DNA of 64,000 nt from Myxosarcina sp. GI1 (GTDB lineage: Bacteria > Cyanobacteriota > Cyanobacteriia > Cyanobacteriales > Xenococcaceae): NCBI RefSeq assembly GCF_000756305.1, contig NZ_JRFE01000014.1, positions 364,300 to 428,299 on the forward strand, written 5' to 3'. The notes below the pieces were generated by a model. The model did no database searches. It had not been told where the DNA came from and saw only the letters and a program-made list of their open reading frames with translations. Made by a program: the position numbers and the translations under genes. Shown here one piece after another: positions 7,831 to 16,390 of this stretch (the first letter of the stretch is position 1; each line of letters begins with the position of its first letter).

Positions 7831-10800
7831 TTAGCAGACAGCTTCTAAATTTGTTTTATATAGTTCTTGAAACTGTTCAATCATTTCATTAGTTACAATG
7901 TTATTAATATTATTCAGATTAGCAATTATATAATCAAAAACTTTTTTAGTTTCTTGCAGAGGATTTATACGTTCTTCACCGCAAGCATTTCTAAACCGAT
8001 TGGTAATGCGGCGAAATTTCATATAATCACTAAAATATAATAATTGGTTTTCACTGAAATCACCCGATTCTTTTAATGATTTATATAACTGAATGCTAGG
8101 TTCAAAAGCATTCGTGAGCGCAATATAAGTATGTTTAGGAGTTTTGCCTTTTTCTTTAGTAAAGCTACTATCTATTTCATGTTGTTGTTTGACATAAGTA
8201 ATATTTCGATAGCCATTAATGCAATTACTTACAAAAAAAGAAAAGCAAGAATAATCTTCATCGTAAAAGTAATAAAGATCGTTTGACAGCATCCAATTAT
8301 TAAAATGTTCTTCGTAATCCATTAGAGGTTCTAGTCGATCGGGATGTATTCTACATGTTTCCGTACATCCATCATTTTGAATTGTATAACTGGAATCAAA
8401 TTTAATAATATTAATATTGCAATGATTGCCATAAGGTGCGGGACAACTGTAGCGATCTGGCATTATTTGTTTAAAATTGTACCCGTCAACAATATAAGAA
8501 CTACCCTCTAACAAATCTAAACCTCGCTCAAATATCTCATCGATGGGTAACATTTGCCCGCCAGAGGTCATAAACTTATGGTCTTTAGTGGCTTTAATAG
8601 TTGCACCATTTTCTAAAGTATATTCAAAAACTTCTTGTTCGCCGCGATCGTGCCATTGCTCGATTGATTGTATATAGAAAAAACCGCTTTCAGCCCTTGT
8701 GTAGACATGACAGTTTATTCGTTTTTCTACAATTTCACCAATAGGCAACGCGCCATATTTCAACGTTAAAACTTCGGTATCGTAACTCAAACAATACTCG
8801 GCAAACACCACCATTTCATCAAATAAGCTATTAGCAAGTTGTTTGCTAACGCCATTTTTAGCCGAACCATCGATAAATTTTTCGCGATGTTTTTCCATTT
8901 CGGCTAATTTTTTCTTACCCATACATCGCCGTAACAAATCGGCTTCACCGAGAGAATAACCAGCTAAATCTTGAGCAATTTTCATGATCTGCTCTTGATA
9001 GACAATTACTCCGTAAGTCTCATTTAAAATTGGTTTTAATAGCGGATGTTGATAGGTAACTTGTTCTTGCCCGTGTTTGCGTTTGATAAATTTGGGAATT
9101 AGTCCCGCATCTAGAGGACCAGGGCGATAGAGAGCCGAAATTGAGGAAATATCTTCAATACCAGAAGGTTTTAAATCTCTAGTAATCTGTTTCATGCCGT
9201 CAGATTCTAGCTGAAATATTCCCTCTAAATTTCCCGCTCGAAATAGCTTATGGGTTTCTTGTATGTCTTCTGGCAGCTTTTTTTGTTTGCCTTTAGCTAA
9301 TATTTCTAAAGCTTTGCGTTCGTCTAAGGGTATTTGGTCTAAGTCTAAATGAACATTTCTAGTTCTGGCAACTAAATTAGCAGCGCGTTGAATAGTAGTG
9401 AGATTTTTTAAGCCCAAAAAGTCCATTTTCAATAAACCCAAGGCTTCTAAATCTTCCATATAATATTGAGTGATTACCGACCCGTCATTGTTCTTTTGTA
9501 GGGGAACAATTTCGTCTAAAGGTTGGGAAGAAATAACTACTCCTGCGGCATGAACTCCAAAGGTTTTATTAGTACCTTCTATTCGCATTGCCATATCAAC
9601 CCACTGACGCACCGTTACCGTTCCGACTTCCTCTTTACGGTCGTTGTAAACTTTTACCGTAGCGTTTTCATAAGCATCTCTAAAAGCTGGTTCTGGTGTT
9701 TTTTCAGAAACCATTACTTTTAGCTTGGTAGGCTTACCGCGAACTACGGGGATCATTTTAGCAATGCGGTTTTGATCGGCAAAATCTACACCTAGTACTC
9801 TACCGACATCTTTTAACACCGCCTTGGAAGTCATGCGGTTAAAGGTAATAATTTGGGCGACATTATCCTCACCATATTTATCGGTAACATACCGAATCAT
9901 TTCTTCCCTGCGATCGGGGCAAAAATCCGTATCTACATCAGGCATTGATTTCCGTTCGGGGTTTAGAAACCTCTCGAACAACAAACCGTGATGAATGGGA
10001 TCGATATTGGTGATTTTGAGACAATATGCCACTAACGAACCTGCCGCCGATCCCCTACCAGGTCCAACAGGGATATCATTGTCCCTTGCATATTTAATGT
10101 AGTCCCAAACGACTAAAAAGTAAGTGGAAAACCCTTTTTCCTGCATTACCTTTAATTCGGTTTGCAGTCTTTGTTTGTATACGGGATCGATTTCGGAATG
10201 GTGACGACATTTTAATCTTTCTAGTAATCCCTGCCAGGTTACTTCTTCTAAATAGCTATCGGCAGTATGTCCCAACGGCACGGGATAATCGGGTATGCGA
10301 GGTTCGCCTAAGATGTTATATGCTTGAACTTTGTCGGCAACTTCTAAAGTATTGTTAATCGCTTCTTCGATAACGTCATCGGGTAGATGATCGCGGAACA
10401 ATAACTTCATTTCTACGGCAGATTTTAAATATTCCGTACCACTATAGCGCAATCTTTTATCGTCGGTAATGCGTTTTTGAGTCAGAATGCACAGTAAGGC
10501 ATCGTGTGCTTCTACGTCATAACAGGAAATAAAGTGAGAGTCGTTAGTAGCAACGATTTTAATTCCTAGTTCTCTGGCAATTTTGACTATGCTAACGTTA
10601 ACAATACGATCTTCTGGCGAACCGTGATCTTGTATTTCCAGGTAATAGTCATCGCCAAATACATCCTGATACCATTTAGCTACTTTTTTAGCTTCGTCAT
10701 AATTGTTTGCCAGCAGTCTTTGCGGAACTTCACCACCCAAACAGGCACTAGTAACGATCAAACCTTCATGGTATTTTTCCAACAGTTCTTTATTTACACA

Positions 10801-11172
10801 AGGACGTGCAAAGATCCCGCTACCTTGAAAGCCTTTGAGATGAGAAATAGTAGTTAGCTTGACTAAGTTGCGATAACCCTGAGTGTTTTTGGCTAAAACA
10901 ACCTGATGAAATTTTTTGTGGCGTTTTTTCTTTTCTTTGGGGTTGATTTCAATGTCGCCATTGATGACGTACATTTCATTGCCAATTATCGGCTTGATGC
11001 CTTTGTTGCGACAGACTTTTATTAGTTCGATCGCGCCATACATCACCCCATGATCTGTCAGTGCGATCGCAGGCATTTCTAATTCTAAAGCGCGATCGAT
11101 CAACTGCGGGATCTGTGAAGCACCATCGAGTAAACTATAGTCGCTATGAATGTGTAAGCCAACAAAAGTCAT
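7831..11172 (-). CDS. dnaE: DNA polymerase III alpha subunit, N-terminal part with split-intein N-half and long extra tail
   Basis: Replicative polymerase fragment DnaE-N of cyanobacteria, joined to DnaE-C by protein trans-splicing. Residues 1-793 are the N-extein. The PHP domain begins with [13 protein letters not shown] and has LTDHGVMYG. The polymerase core has [12 protein letters not shown] and [10 protein letters not shown], which carry the catalytic aspartates. The extein ends FAEY, and Cys794 opens the intein ([10 protein letters not shown]). The intein runs to about residue 890 with the [12 protein letters not shown] and ATKDHKFMT blocks. Normal DnaE-N ends there. This one continues for about 223 more residues of unrecognised, Tyr/Phe/Asn-rich sequence ending LEAVC. 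The dnaE-C gene is not in the window. Confidence 0.96.
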   Translation of the reverse strand: MTFVGLHIHSDYSLLDGASQIPQLIDRALELEMPAIALTDHGVMYGAIELIKVCRNKGIKPIIGNEMYVINGDIEINPKEKKKRHKKFHQVVLAKNTQGYRNLVKLTTISHLKGFQGSGIFARPCVNKELLEKYHEGLIVTSACLGGEVPQRLLANNYDEAKKVAKWYQDVFGDDYYLEIQDHGSPEDRIVNVSIVKIARELGIKIVATNDSHFISCYDVEAHDALLCILTQKRITDDKRLRYSGTEYLKSAVEMKLLFRDHLPDDVIEEAINNTLEVADKVQAYNILGEPRIPDYPVPLGHTADSYLEEVTWQGLLERLKCRHHSEIDPVYKQRLQTELKVMQEKGFSTYFLVVWDYIKYARDNDIPVGPGRGSAAGSLVAYCLKITNIDPIHHGLLFERFLNPERKSMPDVDTDFCPDRREEMIRYVTDKYGEDNVAQIITFNRMTSKAVLKDVGRVLGVDFADQNRIAKMIPVVRGKPTKLKVMVSEKTPEPAFRDAYENATVKVYNDRKEEVGTVTVRQWVDMAMRIEGTNKTFGVHAAGVVISSQPLDEIVPLQKNNDGSVITQYYMEDLEALGLLKMDFLGLKNLTTIQRAANLVARTRNVHLDLDQIPLDERKALEILAKGKQKKLPEDIQETHKLFRAGNLEGIFQLESDGMKQITRDLKPSGIEDISSISALYRPGPLDAGLIPKFIKRKHGQEQVTYQHPLLKPILNETYGVIVYQEQIMKIAQDLAGYSLGEADLLRRCMGKKKLAEMEKHREKFIDGSAKNGVSKQLANSLFDEMVVFAEYCLSYDTEVLTLKYGALPIGEIVEKRINCHVYTRAESGFFYIQSIEQWHDRGEQEVFEYTLENGATIKATKDHKFMTSGGQMLPIDEIFERGLDLLEGSSYIVDGYNFKQIMPDRYSCPAPYGNHCNINIIKFDSSYTIQNDGCTETCRIHPDRLEPLMDYEEHFNNWMLSNDLYYFYDEDYSCFSFFVSNCINGYRNITYVKQQHEIDSSFTKEKGKTPKHTYIALTNAFEPSIQLYKSLKESGDFSENQLLYFSDYMKFRRITNRFRNACGEERINPLQETKKVFDYIIANLNNINNIVTNEMIEQFQELYKTNLEAVC
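8503..8793 (-). other. Split intein N-fragment (DnaE-N intein)
   Basis: Codons for residues 794-890 of DnaE. The block A cysteine and CLSYDTEV, the [13 protein letters not shown] stretch, the block B TxxH region (ATKDHKFMT) and [10 protein letters not shown] match the cyanobacterial DnaE intein family. No intein C-half (a VKIISRKYLG-like start) is present in the tail, so splicing must be in trans. Confidence 0.93.
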
Positions 11173-11330
11173 TTTTCAGTTAACAGTGAGCAATGAGCAG
11201 TTACTTATTATTAACGATTTGCTTCTGTTGTGGGGAGGATAGTAAGAATATTTAATTTAGACTGGAGAGTAGAGCGATCGCTTCTGGTATAAAATTATGA
11301 TTACTTACAAAACTTTGTCTTGAAACAATA

Positions 11331-11347
11331 GAAACAATAATTGTTTC
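11331..11347. promoter_or_regulatory. Palindrome GAAACAAT-A-ATTGTTTC, possible operator
   Basis: Eight-base arms around one central base, ending 10 bp before the ATG of the GIY-YIG-like gene. A further half-site TGAAACAATA precedes it (11321-11330), and GAAACAATTG recurs inside the beginning of the gene. The layout suits binding of a dimeric repressor; this is inferred from symmetry only. Confidence 0.45.
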
Positions 11348-11356
11348 ATTATAGCT

Positions 11357-11789
11357 ATGGTGGAAACTATAAATAGGGAAACAATTGTCGATCCCAACTA
11401 TATTTATTTTATTTTTGATGGAAAATATTTCAAAGCTGGTTATTCAAAAAATCCTAAAAAAAAGAATGTTTGATTTGCAGATTGGATGTTCGGAAAAAAA
11501 TCTTTATTTAGGTGCGTTGATACGTCTTCCTAATAAACATTACGCATTTATCTTAGAGCAAGAATTGCATAACATTTTAAAAAATTATGAAAATGTTCAT
11601 GTAAAAGGAGAATGGTATGACCTGCTCAATGATGATAATAACCAAGAATACGATTTATTATCAGCTTGTTTTACATATTGTGCTATTAGGGTTGCAGATG
11701 GCTTGAATTTAGATATTGATGAAGTTTTTTCTGAATATTATGATAATAAAAAAAGATTGCTAGATCTTGTAGAAATATGTTACGAATGA
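11357..11789 (+). pseudogene. GIY-YIG superfamily (T5orf172/Mug113-like) protein, frameshifted at an A8 run
   Basis: From ATG 11357 the frame reads YIYFIFDGKYFKAGYSKNPKK and then hits a stop. Deleting one base in the run of eight A (11456-11463) joins it to the open frame continuing RMFDLQIGCSEKN, then LGALIRLPN, LEQELHNILKNYE and VKGEWYDLL, to the stop at 11789. The joined protein (about 143 residues) has the order expected of short GIY-YIG proteins: YIYFI, GYSKNPxKRxxxLQ, the ELH helix and the GEWY end. It could be a true frameshift, a polymerase-slippage gene or an assembly error. A start at 11385 within the second frame lacks the GIY-YIG strand. Palindromic sites lie just upstream. Confidence 0.6.
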
Positions 11790-11895
11790 TTATTTATTTC
11801 GACCAGCTAAAATGTGTTTAATATAATTTATATAATTGAGCGTCATCATTTATCTTAAATGCGCTTTCTTTTAATAGGTACGAGCGAGCACTAAT

Positions 11896-12114
11896 CTAAG
11901 AAGATACGGCGAACTTTCTGACTTCTGGTAATGCTTCGCCTTCTTCTATAGCAGATTCAATTAATAACTCTAATACCTCTTCGGCATTCTTTAGTGCTTC
12001 AGCATAGGTATTGCCATGAGTATGACAAAATTCGCCCCATTCTGGCAGGCTAGCGATAAAACAATTGTCTTCGTCCGACCATTGAATAATAACGGTATAG
12101 TTGGGATTTTTCAT
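11896..12114 (-). CDS. hicB: HicB-family antitoxin
   Basis: Type II antitoxin-like protein of 72 residues, made of a partial RNase H-like HicB fold: YTVIIQWSDEDNCFIASLPE, then FCHTHGNTYAEALKNAEEVLELLIE. The short form without a clear DNA-binding tail is common in cyanobacteria. It starts 6 bp after the stop of the upstream hicA-like frame on the same strand, the usual hicA-hicB order. Its expected job is to bind and neutralise HicA. Since hicA appears damaged, the antitoxin may be left over. Confidence 0.85.
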   Translation of the reverse strand: MKNPNYTVIIQWSDEDNCFIASLPEWGEFCHTHGNTYAEALKNAEEVLELLIESAIEEGEALPEVRKFAVSS

Positions 12115-12120
12115 AAGCTA

Positions 12121-12342
12121 CTACTTTATGTCTTTTAGTGTTTTTAAAGCCTTCTCTACATCTCTTTCTTGATACAGTTTTGCATCGCTTCCATCTTTTC
12201 CCGATATTACTATTTTCCCAGATAATAATGGATGCGACCATTTTGTATGACTTCCCTTGCCACTGCTTTCTTTAAATCCTGCTTTGCGTAATATATTTTT
12301 TAGTTCTCTAACCTTTTTAGGTATTTAGCAGATTTGATTCAT
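12121..12342 (-). pseudogene. hicA: HicA-like mRNA interferase toxin with in-frame stop near the start
   Basis: The frame IPKKVRELKNILRKAGFKE, SSGKGSHTKWSHPLL, then GKDGSDAKLYQERDVEKALK is a near-complete HicA with its double-stranded RNA-binding fold; the catalytic His sits in GKGSHTKW. Upstream in the same frame is ATG (12342) followed by codons for NQIC and then TAA, so the ORF is interrupted after five residues. Removing the nine bases CTGCTAAAT would restore MNQIPKKVREL. No ATG, GTG or TTG lies between the stop and the HicA core; only ATA could serve. It is most likely inactivated, unless ATA is used. Confidence 0.65.
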
Positions 12343-12637
12343 TTTCTTTATTTTACTAGCGAAAGAAAAACAGGGTTTCCCTCCTCTTGCTCCCGATTTT
12401 GTAATTGAGTTAGTAAGTCCTAGCGATCTTAAAAATCAGAGATATGAAGATTTACAAGAGAAAATGCGGGAATATATTGATAACGGTGTTCGACTTGGAT
12501 GGTTAATCGAACCCTCAGTAAAAACTGTAGAAATTTATCGTCTTAACAAACAAGTAGAAATTTTAAATAATCCCAAAACGCTATCGGGAGAGAATGTTTT
12601 ATCTGGATTTATTTTGGATCTAAGCGAGATTTTTTAG
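12338..12637 (+). pseudogene. Uma2-family (DUF820) nuclease-like protein, C-terminal fragment
   Basis: An open frame without a start codon reads KEKQGFPPLAPDFVIELVSP, then SDLKNQRYEDLQEKMREYI and GVRLGWLIEP to the stop at 12637. This is the conserved second half of Uma2 proteins, with the PD...EL nuclease-like motif (PDFVIEL) and the K/E residues of the fold. The N-terminal half is missing; the frame is closed upstream by TGA and then meets the hicA 5' end. Uma2 genes are abundant and often truncated in cyanobacteria. Confidence 0.75.
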
Positions 12638-12650
12638 TTGTTTGTATTTT

Positions 12651-12742
12651 GCGATCGCACCATACATTATCCCACGATCGGTAAGCCCGATAAGCCTTTG
12701 GTATAACTACGCTACGCTGGTATTTCTAATTCTAAAATTTTA
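12651..12742 (-). pseudogene. Fragment resembling the PHP region of dnaE
   Basis: On the minus strand the codons for LELEIPA and, after about 26 unrelated bases, for LTDRGIMYGAI match [20 protein letters not shown] of the resident dnaE (nucleotides about 11031-11095) at both DNA and protein level. The His of the DHG motif is replaced by Arg. It is too short to be a gene and looks like debris of a partial dnaE duplication about 1.6 kb upstream of the dnaE start. Confidence 0.65.
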
Positions 12743-12830
12743 GTCGAATTTCGGATAAAGAAGTCCCAGATGCGATCGCTTCAAAATCGCGATCGAGGTG
12801 TAACAGTTTTAAAGTAACTTTAGTTCTGAA

Positions 12831-14519
12831 TTAGTCGCTACTTTTTTGACTCACAGTCCACCAAGCCAAAGCATAAGGTTGAACCGCCTCATTCATCTGA
12901 CGGCGATAGTAAACGCGAATTTTATAGCGTCCAGTAGCGGGGATCGGGCAAAAAATATGTTCGGCACTATCTTCACTACTGAGGGAAGAACAGGTATTGC
13001 GAAGACTACTTTTTTCAGAAGCTGGCATCAGATAAATATCGAGATTATTCAAGCTGCGATCGCGAAAAGTTTCTCCTACATCGTATTTGCCATTTTGGTT
13101 GCGGTCATTTAATAAAACCAAACGATCCCAAGCCAAAGTAATCGCTGCATGACTACCTGCAACTAAAGGCTGTTCCAAATAATAGTCTCGGTAGGAATTG
13201 ACTCTAACCTGACGGTAATCCCAACCAATAGGAGAAACCAAGCTGTCTGGCGAGTTTTGTCCCGCGCTTAACTGTTGATAGGCTCTAAAGGCATTGAGAT
13301 GTCCCGTACCCATTTGAATATCAAAAGGAATGCGCGGATTTTTATAGGCATCTGAGTCCAGCCAGGTCTGATTTTGTTCGTTGAGTATAGTGCGTTCCAT
13401 GCCTAGTAAAAGGTTATCTCCTGCATCGCGAATTTTGTCGGCAGAATTTAGCAGGATTGCCTTCATTACTTCATGACGACGAGAATCAAGACTTTTGTTA
13501 GCTGAAGTTGCAATTGCGCGATCGCCGTATTCTTGTAAGAGAGCGACAGAAGCCGTAATGTGTGGTGCGGCAAAGCTGGTACCGCTTACCGTTTCTAATT
13601 CTCCTTTGCGATTGTAAAGTGAAATTTGGCTTCCGGGAGCTAGCAAACTAATAGCGCGGCGCAGACCCTTATTGATTTCTTTTTTAATAACGCTGCGACC
13701 AATTCCTATAGGTAACGCGCTTAAATTGGCAAAATCTACTTTATTAAATAATCCCTGGCGTTTGGTCGTGTATGCTGTAGTAATGCCGTTATAGTTATCG
13801 GTAGGAATGGGAATTCCTCCTTTACCCTGATTGCCCGCAATTACGTAGAGAACGTTATGTTTTCGAGCCGACCAGTCAATACATTCAGTTAGTAAAGCTC
13901 TTCCGTCTAGAGTTGCAAAATCGCGATCGTCTCGTTCTAAAGATTCACCAAAACTAAAGTTAATTGCTCGAACGTCTCCGCCATTTTGTAGGGCGATGTG
14001 CTGGCTGGTCAGACATTCTATAGGCTGTCCGCCTTCTTTGAGAGAACCTACTGCCGAGGCGTAAAGTCTGGCTTTGGGAGCTACTCCCTGTAGGGCTTTA
14101 TGGTTGGCAATCATCACTTCTGCTACCAAGCCTGCATGTTCGTCAACATTATCGTTAAATTTGGGTTGGAGATCGCGAAAAAAGACCGTGTGTGGTGCAA
14201 TTAAAAGATCGCCAATGTTTAGTTTGTCAATCCCGAATTTTCCTGGTCTGCCGATCTCAATCTGACCGATACCTATTTTACGTCCGAGTAAATTGTAGGG
14301 TTCTTGATGCAGACGGCTAGCCTGAATACCTCGATCGCCAATAGAATCGCCTAGTGCTGTAGCTGGTGCGAGCGCACCAAATGTTGATATAATTACGGTG
14401 ACACTGCTAAATAGTCGGCTAATTTCTCTAAACTTTATCTTGCTCTCGGTAGTGCGATCGCCAAAGCCGAGCTTCAATTTTTGTCTTTTAACTTGCATTT
14501 TTAAATTGTTTATTATCAA
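12831..14519 (-). CDS. S8 (subtilase-like) family protein, cyanobacterial type
   Basis: Predicted exported protease-like protein of 562 residues. After a basic start, a hydrophobic signal (about 36-55) ends ATALGDS. The subtilase core runs from about 80 to 415: His128 in DEHAGLVAEVM, Asn230 in YVIAGNQG, and the nucleophile Ser315 in SGTSFAAPHI. Where subtilases have their catalytic Asp, this sequence reads IGIGQIEIGRPG, with Glu88. The C-terminal 120 residues look like a beta-rich prepeptidase-type domain (DxNxNGKYDVGE repeat-like, then GRYKIRVYYRR). An ATG at residue 8 is an alternative start. It is a single gene. Confidence 0.82.
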   Translation of the reverse strand: MIINNLKMQVKRQKLKLGFGDRTTESKIKFREISRLFSSVTVIISTFGALAPATALGDSIGDRGIQASRLHQEPYNLLGRKIGIGQIEIGRPGKFGIDKLNIGDLLIAPHTVFFRDLQPKFNDNVDEHAGLVAEVMIANHKALQGVAPKARLYASAVGSLKEGGQPIECLTSQHIALQNGGDVRAINFSFGESLERDDRDFATLDGRALLTECIDWSARKHNVLYVIAGNQGKGGIPIPTDNYNGITTAYTTKRQGLFNKVDFANLSALPIGIGRSVIKKEINKGLRRAISLLAPGSQISLYNRKGELETVSGTSFAAPHITASVALLQEYGDRAIATSANKSLDSRRHEVMKAILLNSADKIRDAGDNLLLGMERTILNEQNQTWLDSDAYKNPRIPFDIQMGTGHLNAFRAYQQLSAGQNSPDSLVSPIGWDYRQVRVNSYRDYYLEQPLVAGSHAAITLAWDRLVLLNDRNQNGKYDVGETFRDRSLNNLDIYLMPASEKSSLRNTCSSLSSEDSAEHIFCPIPATGRYKIRVYYRRQMNEAVQPYALAWWTVSQKSSD

Positions 14520-14763
14520 TCGCAGTTAACTGACATAACATTTGGCTTTTAAGTAGCTCCAATCTGGTTTTCTCTGCTTTATTTAGTGATTGCCGTACCT
14601 TTGCCATAAAATACTTGCCAAAAATTGTAGCTTAGGTTAAAAGTATGTCATGTCTGTTTATCAATCGATAAGCTCCAGGTAACAAAGTGTTAGAGCTAGA
14701 TAGCAGGCGATCGATTTTTCGTTATTTACAAACATCATAACCATAGTAGACAACTCTTAGCGT

Positions 14764-14982
14764 ATGACCAAACAAGTTGCGCATCCGATGATGAAATTGC
14801 AGCGCAAAGTATCTTCCTTGATTGATTCCAACATCATCAAACCAGACGATAGCATTAGCAAAATTGCCTTACTATTAGGCAGTGACTGGGCATATTGGAA
14901 AAATGAGCTTTTAGAGTTTGATTTTTCCCTCAAAGACCCAATCAAAGAATTGTTAATAGTAGAAGACTGGGATGAAGATTGA
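14764..14982 (+). CDS. Small cyanobacterial protein, DUF4327-like
   Basis: 72-residue acidic protein of a family I recognise as cyanobacteria-specific (DUF4327): KQVAHPMMKLQRKVSSLIDS, then ISKIALLLGSDWAYWKNEL and a DWDED end. No membrane segment or known catalytic motif. It stands alone, and two GC-rich hairpins follow its stop codon. Confidence 0.75.
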   Translation: MTKQVAHPMMKLQRKVSSLIDSNIIKPDDSISKIALLLGSDWAYWKNELLEFDFSLKDPIKELLIVEDWDED

Positions 14983-15011
14983 AAAAGCTTTTAGCCAGGC
15001 TGCTATCGCAG

Positions 15012-15062
15012 CGAGCCTCGCTGTCTGTTACAAATGCGAGGCTCGGCGCAGGCGCGCCCTGC
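15012..15062. repeat. Two adjacent GC-rich hairpins
   Basis: CGAGCCTCG (15012-15020) pairs with CGAGGCTCG (15037-15045). Next to it GCAGG-CGCGC-CCTGC (15048-15062) forms a second stem. Between the DUF4327 gene and the convergent kinase gene, they may act as a terminator for either strand or be a dispersed REP-like repeat. No long T-run follows. Confidence 0.6.
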
Positions 15063-15132
15063 ATAACTATGTAGGGGGATATTTCAACATGTACTCTCCC
15101 TAGCCCTTGCCTTAATTCTTCTGTAAAAACTA

Positions 15133-16353
15133 CTAAAGGCAGACGGACAAAGCTTTAAAAAGCTCTTCTGCCGTCTGATAGCGATCTTGAGGTTTGGGTT
15201 GACAAGCTATTTTTAGAACCTCAGCCAGAGCTACAGATAGATTGGGAATGCTATCTATATCAAACTCAAATTTATTGCTGCGGTAGCGATAATATTGCAT
15301 GGGTGTTTTACCAGTTAGCAAAAAGATAATAGTCGTACCAATTCCGTAAATATCTGATTGAATACAGGGTTTACCCCGATACTGTTCTGGTGCGCTATAA
15401 CCTTCTACACCAATACGAGTATTTAACGAAGTTCCCAACTCTTTTACCGCTCCAAAATCTAGTAGCATCAAGCGGCTATCGAGATTGCGTAACATTAAAT
15501 TAGCTGGTTTGATATCCCGATGAACTAAAGGCGGATCGAGATTGTGTAAATAAGTCAGAATCTGACAGACTTGCATCATCCATTTAGTAATTCTATCGCG
15601 ATCTACGGCTCCTCTTTGATAGACAAACTGTTCTAGATTGTGACCGTGAATTAACTCCATAATCAAATACTTATGGTCGTTATCGACAAAAAAGTCATAA
15701 TATTGAGGAATACCAGGATGGTTTAAAGATTTGAGAATACGTGCTTCTCTCTCAAAAAGTTCTTTAGCTTTGGGAACGCGAATCATATTTGCATTCATCT
15801 CTTTGAGAACTAACAGTAAGGGAGCATTTTTGACAGTTCTGTTTTTGTCCCAAACCAAATAAGTAGTTCCCATACCACCTCTACCTAAAGTTTTAAGAAT
15901 TTGATAGGGACCAACAAAGCGTTCTTCTTCAACCATTGCCGCGCCGCAGTGACGGCAAAAAATGCTGTCGACAGGATTACCGCTATGATCGCAGGTGTCG
16001 GTAGATACTTTAGCTGTAGTCGTGCTTTTTGGTTCGGCTACCAAAGCTGATTCGAGTTCAAACTTAAATATAGGTCCATTTTCAGCGAGACGAAGCAAGT
16101 TATTATGTTGAAGAATAGCTTCGTCAATTGCAACTTTATCAATCGAGGTTCCATTAGTTCCTCGATTGATTGCCTGCCATTTATCTGTTTCTATTAACCT
16201 CAGTTCTAAGTGCTGGCGAGAAACCTGAAAATAGCCATCTAGAACGATATCGTTATTTTGAGCGCGACCGATACGAATGAGAGTTTTCTCTTTGAAATGC
16301 CACTGTTGCAAGGGGTGATTGGTTTGCGGTTCTAGAAGAGTTAAGATGACCAT
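15133..16353 (-). CDS. FHA domain-zinc ribbon-Ser/Thr protein kinase
   Basis: Signalling kinase of 406 residues. An FHA phosphopeptide-binding domain spans about 1-100, with IGR at 28-30 and SRQH at 45-48. A one-knuckle zinc site follows (Cys121, His123, Cys133, Cys136). The kinase domain spans about 150-405: glycine loop LGRGGMG, Lys184 in LVLKEM, HRDIKPAN with catalytic Asp280, LLDFG with Asp299, and the APE-like APEQY. All key residues are present, so it should be active. No membrane segment is seen. It starts 37 bp after the stop of the PP2C phosphatase gene on the same strand, forming a kinase/phosphatase operon. Confidence 0.93.
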   Translation of the reverse strand: MVILTLLEPQTNHPLQQWHFKEKTLIRIGRAQNNDIVLDGYFQVSRQHLELRLIETDKWQAINRGTNGTSIDKVAIDEAILQHNNLLRLAENGPIFKFELESALVAEPKSTTTAKVSTDTCDHSGNPVDSIFCRHCGAAMVEEERFVGPYQILKTLGRGGMGTTYLVWDKNRTVKNAPLLLVLKEMNANMIRVPKAKELFEREARILKSLNHPGIPQYYDFFVDNDHKYLIMELIHGHNLEQFVYQRGAVDRDRITKWMMQVCQILTYLHNLDPPLVHRDIKPANLMLRNLDSRLMLLDFGAVKELGTSLNTRIGVEGYSAPEQYRGKPCIQSDIYGIGTTIIFLLTGKTPMQYYRYRSNKFEFDIDSIPNLSVALAEVLKIACQPKPQDRYQTAEELFKALSVCL

Positions 16354-16390
16354 ATAAAACAGCTAGCTGCAAAGTTGAGGATTTTTCCTC

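Noticed and set aside
7831-8502. Homing endonuclease or intein C-half within the DnaE tail
   Set aside because: No LAGLIDADG, HNH or GIY-YIG motif and no VKIISRKYLG/NGLIASN-like intein C sequence could be read in the tail.
11456-11463. Programmed -1 ribosomal frameshift (A AAA AAG) in the GIY-YIG-like gene
   Set aside because: The heptamer is present in the right phase, but the downstream frame lies at +1, not -1, so a simple -1 slip would give the wrong product.
12050-12241. 63-codon frame on the minus strand over hicA/hicB
   Set aside because: It overlaps the HicA frame in a different phase and its product has no recognisable features; the HicA reading is far better supported.
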